Assembly (NCBI RefSeq): GCF_003611635.1
Contig: NZ_RAVZ01000005.1
Coordinates: 24,083 to 88,082, forward strand
Reading direction: 5' to 3'
DNA length: 64,000 bases
From: Corallococcus terminator
Lineage (GTDB): Bacteria > Myxococcota > Myxococcia > Myxococcales > Myxococcaceae
Part shown: positions 19,877 to 29,344 of the stretch, piece by piece
Numbering within the stretch: the first letter of the stretch is position 1
How the letters are laid out: every line of letters begins with the position of its first letter
The notes under the pieces: model-generated
The model's input: only the letters and a program-made list of their open reading frames with translations
Told to the model about the DNA's origin: nothing
Database searches by the model: none
Program-made: the position numbers and the translations under genes

Positions 19877-22648
19877 ATGCGATCCCCCCTCGTTGCATCC
19901 CTGTTGTCCCTGCTGCTGAGCGCACCGGCCTGGGCCACGGTGCCTGGCGGCTTCACCGAAACGAACTATTCGTCCAACACGCTGACCCCCGCCACCGGCA
20001 TGGCGTGGGCTCCGGATGGTTCGGGCCGGCTGTTCGTCACCCTCAAGAACGGCACCATCCGGACGGTGGCGATGAAGGACGGCGTCCTGGAGACGCAGGC
20101 GGGCAGCCTGGTGACCCGCGTGTTCGCCACAGAGCCCACCGTCCACACCAACAGCGAGTGTGGCCTCATCGGCATCGCGTTCGACCCGAACTACGTGGTC
20201 AACCGCTACGTCTACTTCTTCGTCACCGTCTCCGCCTCCGAGCAGCGCATCGTCCGCTACACGGACTCCAACGGCACCGGCATCGCGCGCACGGAGGTCG
20301 TCCGCAACCTGCCCACCACGGGCAACAACCATGATGGCGGCGGCATCGGCTTCGGCCCGGACGGCAAGCTGTACTGGGCCATTGGCGACCTGGGCAACGG
20401 CACGGGCGTGGACGCGGACCTCACGTCGATGGCCTCCAAGGTGAGCCGCGCCAACCTGGACGGCACGCCCGCCAACGACAACCCGTTCAACGACGGCGTG
20501 GGTCCCAACAACGAATACATCTGGGCGCGCGGCTTCCGCAATCCGTTCACCCTCACCTTCCAGCCCACCACCGGCAACCTGTGGGTCAACACCGTGGGCA
20601 CGGGCTACGAGCAGATCTTCGTCGCGGCCGCACGCAGCCACGCCGGCTACAACGACTACGAGAACAACCAGCCCGTCGGAAACAACTACATCACCCCCGT
20701 CATCAAGTACCGCACCAACGGGACGGACACGCGCAACCTGATCGCCACGGGAGGCGCCGTGCGCACCGGGGGCGTCACCACCTTCACCACCACCAACTCG
20801 CATGGCTTCCGCAAGGGCGAGCGCATCACCTTCGAAGGCGTGGGCGACGCGAGCTTCAACGGCGACTTCTACGTCGCCAGCGCGGCCAACGCGCCCAATA
20901 CCACCACCTTCACCGTGGCCCAGCCGGGGCTGCCCGACGCGAGCAGCGGCGGGGGCACCGCGCAGACGCAGGCCCTGGGCGGCTCCATCACCGGCGGCAC
21001 CTTCTATGACGCCACCCTCTTCCCGCCGGAGTACCGCGGCAACTTCTTCTTCGGCGACTTCAACTCCGCGCAGGTGACCCGCGTCACGCTCGGCGGGGAC
21101 GACTCCGTGGCGACGGTGGACGCGTGGGGTTCGAGCTTCAACTCCAACGTGGACATGTCCGTGGGCCCGGACGGAGCGCTCTACGCGCTCGGCTACACCA
21201 ATGGCGTCGTGCGCCGGATCACGCCGAGTTCGTCCGCGCAGAAGCTGGTCGTGACCTCGCTCAACCTGCGCCTCGTGGAGGGTGGGCGCGCGGCCTTCAC
21301 CGTGCGGCTCTCCCAGGCGCCCACCGCGTCCGTGACGGTGCAGGTGACGCGGGCCCTGGGCGGCTCCGAGGACCTGAGCATCGCGAGCAGCACGCCCCTC
21401 ACCTTCTCCCCGACGAACTGGAGCGTGCCCCAGGTCGTCACGCTCGTGGCGGCGGAGGACGCGGACGCGGTCGCGGACACGGCCACCTTCGTGGTGTCGG
21501 CGGCGGGCCTTTCAGATGAGTCCGTGGTGGCCACCACCATCGACAACAACGCTGCCCGGCTGGTGCTGTCCACCACGCGGTTGATCGTCCCCGAGGCCGG
21601 CACCGCGACGTTCGGCGTGTCGCTCTCCCAGCAGCCCTCGTCGAATGTCACCGTCACCGTGGCGCGCACCCAGGGCGACGAGGACATCACCGTGGACGCC
21701 GGGGCCACGCTGAGCTTCACCACCTCCGACTGGGCCACGCCCAAGAACGTCACGCTGCGGGCCGCGGCGGACGCGGACAACGTGGACGGCGTCGCCACCA
21801 TCACGCTCGCCATCCCGGGCCAGGATGCGCGCTCCCTGGAGGCGGTGGAGGCGGATGACGAACCGCTCCCCCCCTCCATCACCTCCACGCCCGGCCTGTC
21901 CGCCGTGGTGGGCGTCGCCTACCCGTATGACGTGGAGGCCGTGGGCCGTCCGGCGCCGACCTACGCGCTGGTGGGCACGGTGCCTCCGGGCATGGCCCTG
22001 GACGCGACCACCGGCCTCATCACCTGGACGCCCTCCGCGGCGGGCACCTTCGACGTGACCGTGCGCGCGAGCAATGGCGTGGTACCGAACGCGGACCAGA
22101 ACTTCACCCTCACGGTGAAGCTGGATGAGCCGCCGCGCGCCATCCTCACGCGGCCCACCGAGGGCGAGCGCGTGTCCGGCGCCATGGCGGAGTTCTTCGG
22201 CGACTGCGTGGACGACGTGGGCTGCACGCGCGCCGAGTTCTTCGTGGACGGCGTCGAGTTCTACACGGACATCCGGTCCGACAATCACTTCCACTTCGGC
22301 GGCGAACACAACCGCTGGGACACCACCGGACTCCCGACGGGCCTGCACACCGTGCGGTTCGTCGTGGTGGACACCGCCGGAGCGCGAGCCGAACAGCAGG
22401 TGACGGTGTGCGTCGGGGACGCGCCGTGTGAAACGGCGCAGCCTGACGCGGGCACCGACTCGGACGCGGGCATGGGCTCGGACGCAGGCATGGGCTCGGA
22501 CGCTGGCACTCCGGACGCCGGGGCCCAGAAGCCTCCGCCCGTGGAAGATGAATCCGGCTGCGGCTGCGGCGCGGCCCCGGTGGCGCCGCTCGCGTGGCTG
22601 GCACTCGCCGCGCTGGCGTTCCGGCGGAAGCGGGCGCGCGCGGAGTAG
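19877..22648 (+). CDS. Secreted PQQ-dependent sugar dehydrogenase-like protein with beta repeats and MYXO-CTERM tail
   Basis: A 923-residue multidomain surface protein. After a signal peptide (LLSLLLSAPAWA) residues about 25-455 form a six-bladed beta-propeller of the soluble glucose-dehydrogenase/GSDH type (GGGIGFGPDGKLYWAIGDLG, then WARGFRNPFTL). An insertion near residues 285-370 contains TTTNSHGFRKGERITF, a non-propeller domain. Two Calx-beta-like repeats follow (LRLVEGGRAAFTVRLSQAP and LIVPEAGTATFGVSLSQQP), then a putative-Ig domain (PGMALDATTGLITWTPSA). An Asp/Gly linker with the unit SDAGMG leads to a CGCG...hydrophobic...FRRKRARAE tail, a MYXO-CTERM-type sorting signal. It is probably exported, then anchored or released by a dedicated protease. 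Sugar oxidation is plausible but not shown. Confidence 0.85.
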   Translation: MRSPLVASLLSLLLSAPAWATVPGGFTETNYSSNTLTPATGMAWAPDGSGRLFVTLKNGTIRTVAMKDGVLETQAGSLVTRVFATEPTVHTNSECGLIGIAFDPNYVVNRYVYFFVTVSASEQRIVRYTDSNGTGIARTEVVRNLPTTGNNHDGGGIGFGPDGKLYWAIGDLGNGTGVDADLTSMASKVSRANLDGTPANDNPFNDGVGPNNEYIWARGFRNPFTLTFQPTTGNLWVNTVGTGYEQIFVAAARSHAGYNDYENNQPVGNNYITPVIKYRTNGTDTRNLIATGGAVRTGGVTTFTTTNSHGFRKGERITFEGVGDASFNGDFYVASAANAPNTTTFTVAQPGLPDASSGGGTAQTQALGGSITGGTFYDATLFPPEYRGNFFFGDFNSAQVTRVTLGGDDSVATVDAWGSSFNSNVDMSVGPDGALYALGYTNGVVRRITPSSSAQKLVVTSLNLRLVEGGRAAFTVRLSQAPTASVTVQVTRALGGSEDLSIASSTPLTFSPTNWSVPQVVTLVAAEDADAVADTATFVVSAAGLSDESVVATTIDNNAARLVLSTTRLIVPEAGTATFGVSLSQQPSSNVTVTVARTQGDEDITVDAGATLSFTTSDWATPKNVTLRAAADADNVDGVATITLAIPGQDARSLEAVEADDEPLPPSITSTPGLSAVVGVAYPYDVEAVGRPAPTYALVGTVPPGMALDATTGLITWTPSAAGTFDVTVRASNGVVPNADQNFTLTVKLDEPPRAILTRPTEGERVSGAMAEFFGDCVDDVGCTRAEFFVDGVEFYTDIRSDNHFHFGGEHNRWDTTGLPTGLHTVRFVVVDTAGARAEQQVTVCVGDAPCETAQPDAGTDSDAGMGSDAGMGSDAGTPDAGAQKPPPVEDESGCGCGAAPVAPLAWLALAALAFRRKRARAE

Positions 22649-22680
22649 TCGCAGGCGGGCTTGAGCCCTGGCTGGACCTG

Positions 22681-22722
22681 AAGCCCGGTGTCCCCACGAG
22701 GGTCACCGGGCTTCGTGTCTTT
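22681..22722 (+). terminator. Terminator after the PQQ-dehydrogenase-like gene
   Basis: AAGCCCGGTG (22681-22690) pairs perfectly with CACCGGGCTT (22704-22713), followed by CGTGTCTTT. Confidence 0.7.
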
Positions 22723-22802
22723 CGACGCCCCCCGCCTTCGCGCTCGGCCGTTGTTGCGACACACGCTGTAGCGGGCGCGGAACGGCGGTCACGGCGCCAG
22801 GC

Positions 22803-23321
22803 TCAGGCGGGCACGTACAGCCTGCTGGGGACGCCTTCGTAGTCGATGATGCGGTCGAGCCTCATCCCGAGCCGCGTCGCGACACGAATGGAGGCCTCGT
22901 TCTCCGGGTGGATGACGGCCACGACGGGGGTTTCCGGCAGGTGTTCGCGGGCCAGGGCCAGGGAGGCCCGGGCCAGCTCCGTCGCATACCCGGAGCCCCA
23001 CGCCTTCGGAGCGAAGCGGTAGGCGAGGTTCAACACCTGCTGGCCTTCGAGCACCTTGTGGCGCAAGCCGCCGAAGCCCACGAGCACTCCCGGGTCGTCG
23101 ATCCGCTCCACCACCCAGTACCCGAGCCCCCGGTCCGACCAGTCGCCCAGCCACACGGCCAGTTGCGTCTTCGCGGCGTCCAGCGAGCGCATGTGCCCGG
23201 AGACAGTGTAGCGGTTCGTCTCCGGATCCCCATGGAGGGCGAACACCGCCTCCACGTCGCTCGCGTGAACGGCGCGCAGTCGCAGCCGTTCGGTGGTCAG
23301 GTGCTCGAAAGCCTGGGTCAT
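22803..23321 (-). CDS. GNAT family N-acetyltransferase (RimJ/RimL-like)
   Basis: A 172-residue acetyltransferase. The N-terminus FEHLTTERLRLRAVHASD and the later GFGGLRHKVLEGQQVLNLAY and WGSGYATELARASL (acetyl-CoA pyrophosphate loop) match the RimJ/RimL branch, which acetylates protein N-termini or small amines. The C-terminal NEASIRVATRLGMRL is the usual last motif of these enzymes. The ATG at 23321 starts right before the conserved region; an open frame to 23492 adds unrelated sequence. The substrate is unknown. Confidence 0.88.
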   Translation of the reverse strand: MTQAFEHLTTERLRLRAVHASDVEAVFALHGDPETNRYTVSGHMRSLDAAKTQLAVWLGDWSDRGLGYWVVERIDDPGVLVGFGGLRHKVLEGQQVLNLAYRFAPKAWGSGYATELARASLALAREHLPETPVVAVIHPENEASIRVATRLGMRLDRIIDYEGVPSRLYVPA

Positions 23322-23641
23322 GATCCGCAGCCTGCATGCAGTGCGGCTCCGCACGCCACCACGTTCATTCTCGCGAGGGACGACCCGCACCTCCTCGGTC
23401 TCCTCCCCCTCCACATCGGCCGGGTCCCCGTCGCGGGCTGGACGCATACACAGGATGTGCTGAAAGAACACCGACCCCCACCGTGAGGTCACTGCTCATG
23501 CCAGAGCAGCCACCTGGCACGGAGGCCTCTGCCCTGGTGGCGGCGCCACAGTGACACGCCCTGTTGGGCGATTGTGGGTTGACCTTCTCCACCCCAGATC
23601 CTTGCCAGCCAAGCAGCCATCACCCACACGGAGAGGCAAGA
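23322..23641. other. 320-bp divergent intergenic region
   Basis: It separates the GNAT gene from the ice-binding-like gene, so it must hold both promoters. Short open frames here are out of register with either gene and look non-coding. I see no convincing repeat or RNA gene. Confidence 0.5.
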
Positions 23642-25219
23642 ATGAGAGAGCCCCAGATTCAAATGCGGGCGGTTGGACGCATGTTCACAACATTGATTTC
23701 CCTTATCGGGGCCATGGCGCTCCTTCCCGCCTGTGGCAGTGTTCAAGAGGTGCGTGAGGGGGAGGAGCCTGGTGTCTCCGAGGCAGCCATCGCCGTCGCG
23801 CCGCCGCTGGGCACGGCCCAGAGCTTCGCCGTGCTGGGTGCGACAACGGTGACCAACACCGGTCCGACCGTCATCACAGGGGACCTGGGTGTCAGCCCGG
23901 GCACCGCGATCACAGGCTTCCCTCCTGGGAACGTCATCGGGACGATTCACGCGATGGACGCGGCGGCGGCCCAGGCCCGGAACGACGCCGCGGTGGCGTA
24001 CGCCAACCTGGCGGGGCAGGCGTGCGACTTCACGTTTCCGACCTCGGAGCTTGGGGGGCTGACGCTCGGGCCGGGCGTCTACTGCTTCGCAACCGGCGCG
24101 GCCACGCTCAACGGAACGCTCACGCTCAATGCACTGGGTAACCCCAATGCCGTCTGGGTCTTCAAGACCGCGAGCACCCTGATCACGGGGAGCAATTCGA
24201 ACGTCCTGCTGATCAACGGCGCTCAGCCCCGCAACGTCTTCTGGCAGGTGGGAAGCTCCGCGACCCTCGGCACGAACTCCACCTTCGCCGGGAACATCCT
24301 CGCGCTCACGAGCATCACCGTGACGACCAGCGTGGCTGTCAACGGGAGAGCCCTGGCGCTGAATGGCGCGGTCACGTTGGACTCCAACACGATCACCGTC
24401 GATGTGGGTGGCGGGCCGGTCCCCCCCGGTTCTCCCACCCTCAGCAAGGCCTTCACCCCTTCCATCATCTCGGCGGGCGGCGCTTCGAACTTGACCATCA
24501 CCTTGAGCAACCCCAACCCGGCGATCGCCCTCCTGACGGCGCCGCTCGTTGATACGTTGGCTGCCGGTTTGACGGTCGCCGGCACGGGCAGCACCACGTG
24601 CGGCGGGCTCGTCACGGCCAGCGCGAACACGGTGACGCTGCTTGGCGGCTTCATCCCGGCCAACGGCTCCTGCACCGTGACGGTGCCCGTGACCTCCCCT
24701 GTCGCCGGCCGCTTCGTCAACATCCTGCCCGCGGGCGCCCTGCGGACGACCAGGGGCAACAACGCGGCCCCCGCCGTCGCGCTCCTGATTGTCACCCCCG
24801 GTGCTGGCGTTGCCGCGCCCACGGTCACCAAGTGCTTCAGCCCCTCCACCATCAAAGAGGGTGGCACCTCGACCCTGGTCATCACCCTGACCAACCCGAA
24901 CAGCACGCCCGCGGCCCTGACGGCGCCGCTCATCGATACGCTGCCTGCCGGTTTGACGACCCTCCCCGGCCCGGCCGCCAACACGTGCGGCGGAGTCGTC
25001 ACGACCACCCCATACGAGGTGACACTGAAGAGAGGCTCGATTCCGGCCAACGGCTTCTGCACGGTGACCGTGAATGTGACCGCGAAGAATGAGGGCAGCT
25101 ACTGCAATGAGATCCCGCGGGGCGCCCTCCAGACCGACAAGGGCAGCAACCTGGAACCGGCCACGGCAACCCTGACCGTCAAGCACCGCACGAAGCCCCC
25201 TCCCAAGGTCACCGAGTAA
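23642..25219 (+). CDS. Ice-binding-like (DUF3494) lipoprotein with two DUF11-type repeats
   Basis: A 525-residue exported protein. The leader ends in a lipobox LLPAC. Residues about 55-260 match the DUF3494 beta-solenoid of ice-binding-like proteins: AQSFAVLGATTVTNTGPTVI, then the helix AAAAQARNDAAVAYANLA and the late motif NVFWQVGSSATLGTNSTFAG. Two beta-sandwich repeats follow (KAFTPSIISAGGASNLTITL and KCFSPSTIKEGGTSTLVITL), each with a paired Cys loop. In this family ice or surface binding is known, but many members are general adhesins. The start at 23642 has GAGAGGC upstream; the repeats could hold the solenoid away from the cell. Confidence 0.85.
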   Translation: MREPQIQMRAVGRMFTTLISLIGAMALLPACGSVQEVREGEEPGVSEAAIAVAPPLGTAQSFAVLGATTVTNTGPTVITGDLGVSPGTAITGFPPGNVIGTIHAMDAAAAQARNDAAVAYANLAGQACDFTFPTSELGGLTLGPGVYCFATGAATLNGTLTLNALGNPNAVWVFKTASTLITGSNSNVLLINGAQPRNVFWQVGSSATLGTNSTFAGNILALTSITVTTSVAVNGRALALNGAVTLDSNTITVDVGGGPVPPGSPTLSKAFTPSIISAGGASNLTITLSNPNPAIALLTAPLVDTLAAGLTVAGTGSTTCGGLVTASANTVTLLGGFIPANGSCTVTVPVTSPVAGRFVNILPAGALRTTRGNNAAPAVALLIVTPGAGVAAPTVTKCFSPSTIKEGGTSTLVITLTNPNSTPAALTAPLIDTLPAGLTTLPGPAANTCGGVVTTTPYEVTLKRGSIPANGFCTVTVNVTAKNEGSYCNEIPRGALQTDKGSNLEPATATLTVKHRTKPPPKVTE

Positions 25220-25333
25220 TTGACCACGCCGCGGGTCGACGACTTCCCCAACCAGCGGACGCCACCCTGAGCGTCTACTGACGGCAGGTCCCTTCCTCGA
25301 CGGGATCGGATCTCGTCAAGGCAGGTGAAGCGC

Positions 25334-25376
25334 GGGGCTGGACGGGCCACACCGTCCAGCCCCGTTTGTTCTTGTC
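25334..25376. terminator. Strong hairpin terminator (copy A of a repeated terminator)
   Basis: GGGGCTGGACGG (25334-25345) pairs perfectly with CCGTCCAGCCCC (25352-25363), then GTTTGTTCTTGT. It lies between convergent genes. An almost identical terminator recurs at 27559. Confidence 0.85.
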
Positions 25377-25428
25377 GGCTTGCCCTGAGGGACACGTGCG
25401 GTGCCGCCCGGCACGCCACCGGGCTCCC

Positions 25429-26292
25429 TCAGGGCATCACACTCCCCTTCCGGACCGCCCATCCGTCTGGCGTCTCCTCCAGGAGGAGCTGCACGGTCCC
25501 GGACAGTGACGCCCTGCGCTCACCGGAATGGATCCTGTATCTGAAGTGCCACGTCTCAAGGCCCCAGGTGATCTCTTCGAGGGTGAGCTTGATGCCCTCG
25601 CGGAGGTCGTGTCCCCCGCTTCGCAGCGTCCAGCCCGGAACGTGGAGGACCTCCTCGATGGGCGCATCCAGGGAGAAGGGCTGGGTCCAGAGGGCACAGA
25701 GGCGGTGGGGGGTCTTCTCCATCAGGCGCTCCAGCACCCAGGCCACGGCGCACTGGAGGCGCGGCCCATCCTCCTCTCGTTCACGAATCGCAGCATCCCA
25801 CTGCGCACCTACCGGGCGAGGACCGCCATCCAGCGCCGCGCTCCTGTAGGACGACCGATGCGCCTCCACGAGGGGACTGCGCACCTCGGGCCCCCGCACC
25901 TTGCGCAGGGTGCGGACCGGGGTGTGCGCAATCGTGGACTCCACGGAGGACAACCCCGCCACGGACTCCAGGTGCCACCAGCGATCGAAGGTCGCCACGG
26001 TCAGCGGCGCAGGGCCCAGCAGCTCCGAGAGCACCCGCCGCGTCACCGCGTCAGGGTCCACCGTGGAGTCCGGACTGGCGCGCTCCAGGTCGCGCAGGAA
26101 GCTGGCGAGGACCGCGAGCTTGAGGAACGTCTGCTCGTCCTCGCCCTGCCCTTCGTAGTCATGATCCCCGACCTCCCGCTGACTCCAGAGGTTCGGACGC
26201 TCCAGTCGCATCCACGCGGGAACGTCTCGCTCCTTCAGCCACGCTAGGAGCGCTGGCGTGGGGCGCAGCACGTAGAACGCATCCATCAACAT
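25429..26292 (-). CDS. Hypothetical protein
   Basis: A 287-residue protein I do not recognise. It has no signal peptide and is rich in Trp and Arg (WHLESVAGLSSVEST, TWGLETWHFRYRIHSGERRA), with an overall acidic N-terminal half (GDHDYEGQGEDEQTFLKLAV). The C-terminal 100 residues look like alternating beta-strands. The start at 26292 has GGAGG eleven bases upstream; the longer frame to 26589 would overlap the divergent gene and is not used. It is convergent with the ice-binding-like gene across a shared terminator, and divergent from the MpaB-family gene. Probably cytoplasmic, function unknown. Confidence 0.75.
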   Translation of the reverse strand: MLMDAFYVLRPTPALLAWLKERDVPAWMRLERPNLWSQREVGDHDYEGQGEDEQTFLKLAVLASFLRDLERASPDSTVDPDAVTRRVLSELLGPAPLTVATFDRWWHLESVAGLSSVESTIAHTPVRTLRKVRGPEVRSPLVEAHRSSYRSAALDGGPRPVGAQWDAAIREREEDGPRLQCAVAWVLERLMEKTPHRLCALWTQPFSLDAPIEEVLHVPGWTLRSGGHDLREGIKLTLEEITWGLETWHFRYRIHSGERRASLSGTVQLLLEETPDGWAVRKGSVMP

Positions 26293-26503
26293 CGGCAAGA
26301 GCGACCTCCATCCGCGGACGCCGCCAAGGGTAGCCGCTCCCGGGTCTTGACCGTGAAGGTACGCCCCTGAAGACAGAGCAGGGCTGTGCCCCTGAACTCG
26401 CTCCACGGATGTCACTTGGGGATCGTGTCCCGACAGAAGGGGGTGTGGTAGCCATTCCGTTGCATGCGACAGCGGCGGCCGTGAACCGCTCGGAGGGAGA
26501 ATC

Positions 26504-27538
26504 GTGAATCCGCAGGAGCGCCCGAGCTGGCGACAGCAGTCTCCGGAAGTGCAGCAGCAGGTCCGCCAGGACAGCGAACATTTCCGCAAGTGTCTCGACT
26601 ACCTGCGGGAGCACTCAGCAGGTGAGCACGAGGGCTTCTACGGCCCCGACAGCATGACCTGGGTCATCTATCGCGAGCCGGTGATCCTCCTCGGCGGACT
26701 TCGCGCCATCCTGCTGCAGATCGCCCATCCGGCGGTGGCCATCGGCGTCGCCCAGAACAGCAACTTCCGGGGTGACCTGCTCGGCCGCGCGCGACGCACC
26801 TATACGGCGATGTACCAGCTTGTCTTCGGGGGCCTGCCCGAAGCCATGGGTGCCGCCAAGCGGGTCCACAGCCTCCACAGTCGCGTCAACGGCGCACTTC
26901 CAGCCGGGGCGGGTCCGCAGGGTGAGGGCCGCTATCGCGCGAACGATCCCCTGCTCCAGCGTTGGGTGCTCGCCACCCTCATCGACGGCGCCATGGAGGT
27001 CTTCGAGACCTTCGTGCGCCCGCTCAGCACCGAGGAGAAGCGCCGCTTCTATGAGGAGTCGCGGCTCGCCGCAGCGCAGTTCGGGCTCCTGCCGGAGCAG
27101 ATGCCGCCCACGCTCGAGGCCTTCTACGCGTGGTATCACGAGCAACTGGCGGGAGATGCGCTGCGCGTGGGAGACACCGCGCGCGAGTTGGCGGGCCTGC
27201 TCTTCAATTCACCGTTCACCCGGGGACAGCTCGATGAGTTGCTCACCGCCGGGCTCCTGCCGCAGCGCTGGCGCGAGGCGTACGGGCTGGCCTGGGGACT
27301 GGGACAGCAGCGCGCGTGGAGGCTCCTGAAGGGCACGATGCGACGGGCCATCAACCTCACCCCGCCAACGCTCCGCTGCGTCACGGCCTGGCATCAAGCG
27401 CAGATGCGGCTGGCCCAGGCGAGAGGAGCGCGGCCGACGGTCATGGCCCGGGTGCTGAACACCCTCGACTCCTACGTCGACGTGCCCTTCAGCATCCGGC
27501 CCGTCGCGGCGAAGACCCCAGCGGCCGACAGGGATTGA
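26504..27538 (+). CDS. MpaB-family (DUF2236) oxygenase-like protein
   Basis: A 344-residue protein of the DUF2236 family, which contains latex-clearing protein and the MpaB b-type haem oxygenases. Typical signatures are YREPVILLGGLRAILLQIAH and HPAVAIGVAQNSNFRGD near residues 56-90, where a family His lies, and WVLATLIDGAMEVFE later. Members use haem to handle oxygen or peroxide chemistry, but most are uncharacterised. Translation probably starts at a GTG, preceded by an ideal GGAGGGA. It has its own strong terminator (27559-27600) and divergent partner, so it is likely monocistronic. Confidence 0.85.
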   Translation: MNPQERPSWRQQSPEVQQQVRQDSEHFRKCLDYLREHSAGEHEGFYGPDSMTWVIYREPVILLGGLRAILLQIAHPAVAIGVAQNSNFRGDLLGRARRTYTAMYQLVFGGLPEAMGAAKRVHSLHSRVNGALPAGAGPQGEGRYRANDPLLQRWVLATLIDGAMEVFETFVRPLSTEEKRRFYEESRLAAAQFGLLPEQMPPTLEAFYAWYHEQLAGDALRVGDTARELAGLLFNSPFTRGQLDELLTAGLLPQRWREAYGLAWGLGQQRAWRLLKGTMRRAINLTPPTLRCVTAWHQAQMRLAQARGARPTVMARVLNTLDSYVDVPFSIRPVAAKTPAADRD

Positions 27539-27558
27539 TGTCAGGGCAGTTGAAGCAC

Positions 27559-27600
27559 GGGGCTGGACGGGCCCACCCGTCCAGCCCCGTTTGTCATTGT
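27559..27600. terminator. Strong hairpin terminator (copy B of a repeated terminator)
   Basis: GGGGCTGGACGGG (27559-27571) pairs perfectly with CCCGTCCAGCCCC (27576-27588), then GTTTGTCATTG. Stem, flanking TGAAGC and T-rich tail nearly repeat copy A at 25334. Confidence 0.85.
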
Positions 27601-27622
27601 GTGGTGGAGGGACGCTCGCGCG

Positions 27623-29344
27623 TCAAGGTCCCACCAACCGGAAGAGCGAGACGTTCGAACGGTTCCAGCTCCCTCCCGGATAGGAGAGCTGGGACGTCGC
27701 CGTGAGGGAGCCCGGCACGCCGCTGATGCCATTGACGGTGAGCGTCCCCGCGGACTGGATGTTCGTGGACGGGCTCCCCGTGCAGCCCGGGCACAGCGTC
27801 GTGCTCGTCAGGTAGTTCAGGGGCACGGACAGCGACGTGGACGCACTGACCACGGAGCCCTGGAGCCAGACCGGACGACTGCCCGCGAAGGCACACACCG
27901 TCGCCACCTGGGTCGTCCCGCGCGTGGCGAAGAGCACGCCCCAGCCGGGCTCCTCGGGGCGATACCAGAGGCCATTGAGGTTCATCGTCGTCGCGCCTCC
28001 GCCGAAGTCGGTCCGCACGATGGGCTCCTCTCCCGACAGCGCGCCCAGCGTCCATTTGAAACGCCACTGGTTGTTGGTCACGAGCAGCTTCGCGGTGCCA
28101 ACGTTGCGGAACGTCGCCGTCGAGCCGGTCCAGGTGCTCTCCGTGAGGGGGCCCACCCACTCCCCCGTCTCCCCGGACATCGTGCTCAGATACCAGATGG
28201 GCTGCCCCGAAGCCGTATAGGTGAACCAGGTGAGGGAGACGCCATCCGTCCCCAGACGCTGCAGGTCCCAGCCCTGTCCGGAGCGCGCGGGGTTGGACCA
28301 GGGGCCCGTGAGGGGCTGGGGCGGCCTCGCCACCTCTCCGCGGACGGTCACCGACGCCAGCACGTTGAACGGCTCGCCCGTCAGGATCTGGGTGAAGACA
28401 TAGCTCTGGCCCGCGACAATCCATGGCACCGTCTGCGTGCCGCTCTTCCCGCTGAAGACCAGCGCCGAGCCCTGTCCATTCACGGAGACCAGGATCTGCG
28501 TGTCGATCGCATTCTTGCTCGTCCATTGGAGCACCGTCGAACCCTGCCCCCCCAGGGGGACACTGACCGGGTTGGGGGTCGCCGTCAGCGTGCCACTGGC
28601 GCCCTCACGGACGATGACCTCCCGCTCCGCCACCAAGAGGCCATTCGCGTGGAGTTGGAAGACGTAGGTATAGTTCGGTGCCAGTTGGGCATACGCCCGT
28701 GAGCCCGTGAGCGCCGTGGACAGCACGGTGGCGGGCGCGCTGGAGTTCTTGATCTTCACGGACACCTGCGCCGTGGTGGCCACCGTCGTCGACCAGGAGA
28801 GCGTCGTCGTGCCCAGACGCCCCGGTGCGACGTACAGGTCCGACGGCGTCGCGCTGATGCTGCCGTTCACGCGAGGCTGGTTCACGCGGATGCGGCGCTG
28901 CGTGCAGACCATCTCCGAAGTCCACGAGCCACCACAGGGGGAACCCGCAGCGCGGAAAGCCTGGACGCAGATGTTGAACTCGATGTCCTGCGGTCCCTGC
29001 GGGAGGACCTTCAGGTCCACGAACCTGAAGAGCCTCCGGTCTGGAGCCGTCGGGTCGCTGACGAGCGACGCCTGGATGCCCTTGTAGGCGTCCAGACCGG
29101 TCAACGTCACGACGGCCGACACGGCATCGCCACACAGGCATCCGCGCAGCTCGTTGCCGGCTATGAAGCGGACGTAGTCCCCTACGTTCGCGGGGACCGC
29201 GATGTCATTGGGATTGACGAACGGGTTGAAGCAGCCCCCCAACGCGGCGTTCGCCGTCTGGGCATGCGCCCCCGGCGCGAACAGCAACAGTGAAAAAAGA
29301 CAAGCCAGGAATGTTGTCCTCTGGACAAGCGTGAATCGGACCAT
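27623..29344 (-). CDS. Secreted beta-rich protein with two GxW/PGWG repeats
   Basis: A 573-residue exported protein. A signal peptide ends near APGAHAQ. The next 130 residues contain six or more Cys and a GGCFNPFVNPNDIAV motif. Two central Ig-like beta-domains follow (NGSISATPSDLYVAPGRLG and SGTLTATPNPVSVPLGGQG), each with the feature of bacterial Ig-like 'TATPNPV' starts. The C-terminal 200 residues hold two repeats: GPWSNPARSGQGWDLQR...LTWFTY..GQPIWYL and LNGLWYRPEEPGWGVLF...PVWLQG. This repeat type is common in exported proteins of Lysobacter and relatives. Its role is unknown; adhesion or extracellular matrix fits. The start at 29344 directly precedes a basic, then hydrophobic, leader. 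Confidence 0.78.
   Translation of the reverse strand: MVRFTLVQRTTFLACLFSLLLFAPGAHAQTANAALGGCFNPFVNPNDIAVPANVGDYVRFIAGNELRGCLCGDAVSAVVTLTGLDAYKGIQASLVSDPTAPDRRLFRFVDLKVLPQGPQDIEFNICVQAFRAAGSPCGGSWTSEMVCTQRRIRVNQPRVNGSISATPSDLYVAPGRLGTTTLSWSTTVATTAQVSVKIKNSSAPATVLSTALTGSRAYAQLAPNYTYVFQLHANGLLVAEREVIVREGASGTLTATPNPVSVPLGGQGSTVLQWTSKNAIDTQILVSVNGQGSALVFSGKSGTQTVPWIVAGQSYVFTQILTGEPFNVLASVTVRGEVARPPQPLTGPWSNPARSGQGWDLQRLGTDGVSLTWFTYTASGQPIWYLSTMSGETGEWVGPLTESTWTGSTATFRNVGTAKLLVTNNQWRFKWTLGALSGEEPIVRTDFGGGATTMNLNGLWYRPEEPGWGVLFATRGTTQVATVCAFAGSRPVWLQGSVVSASTSLSVPLNYLTSTTLCPGCTGSPSTNIQSAGTLTVNGISGVPGSLTATSQLSYPGGSWNRSNVSLFRLVGP

Noticed and set aside
22441..22530. Short tandem DNA repeat (SDAGMG-coding units) as possible CRISPR or regulatory repeat
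   Set aside because: It lies in frame inside the linker of the surface protein, and there are only three units with no spacers.
23489..25186. 565-codon frame antisense to the ice-binding-like gene
   Set aside because: Gly/Arg-rich shadow of a conserved protein on the plus strand; high GC gives long open frames.
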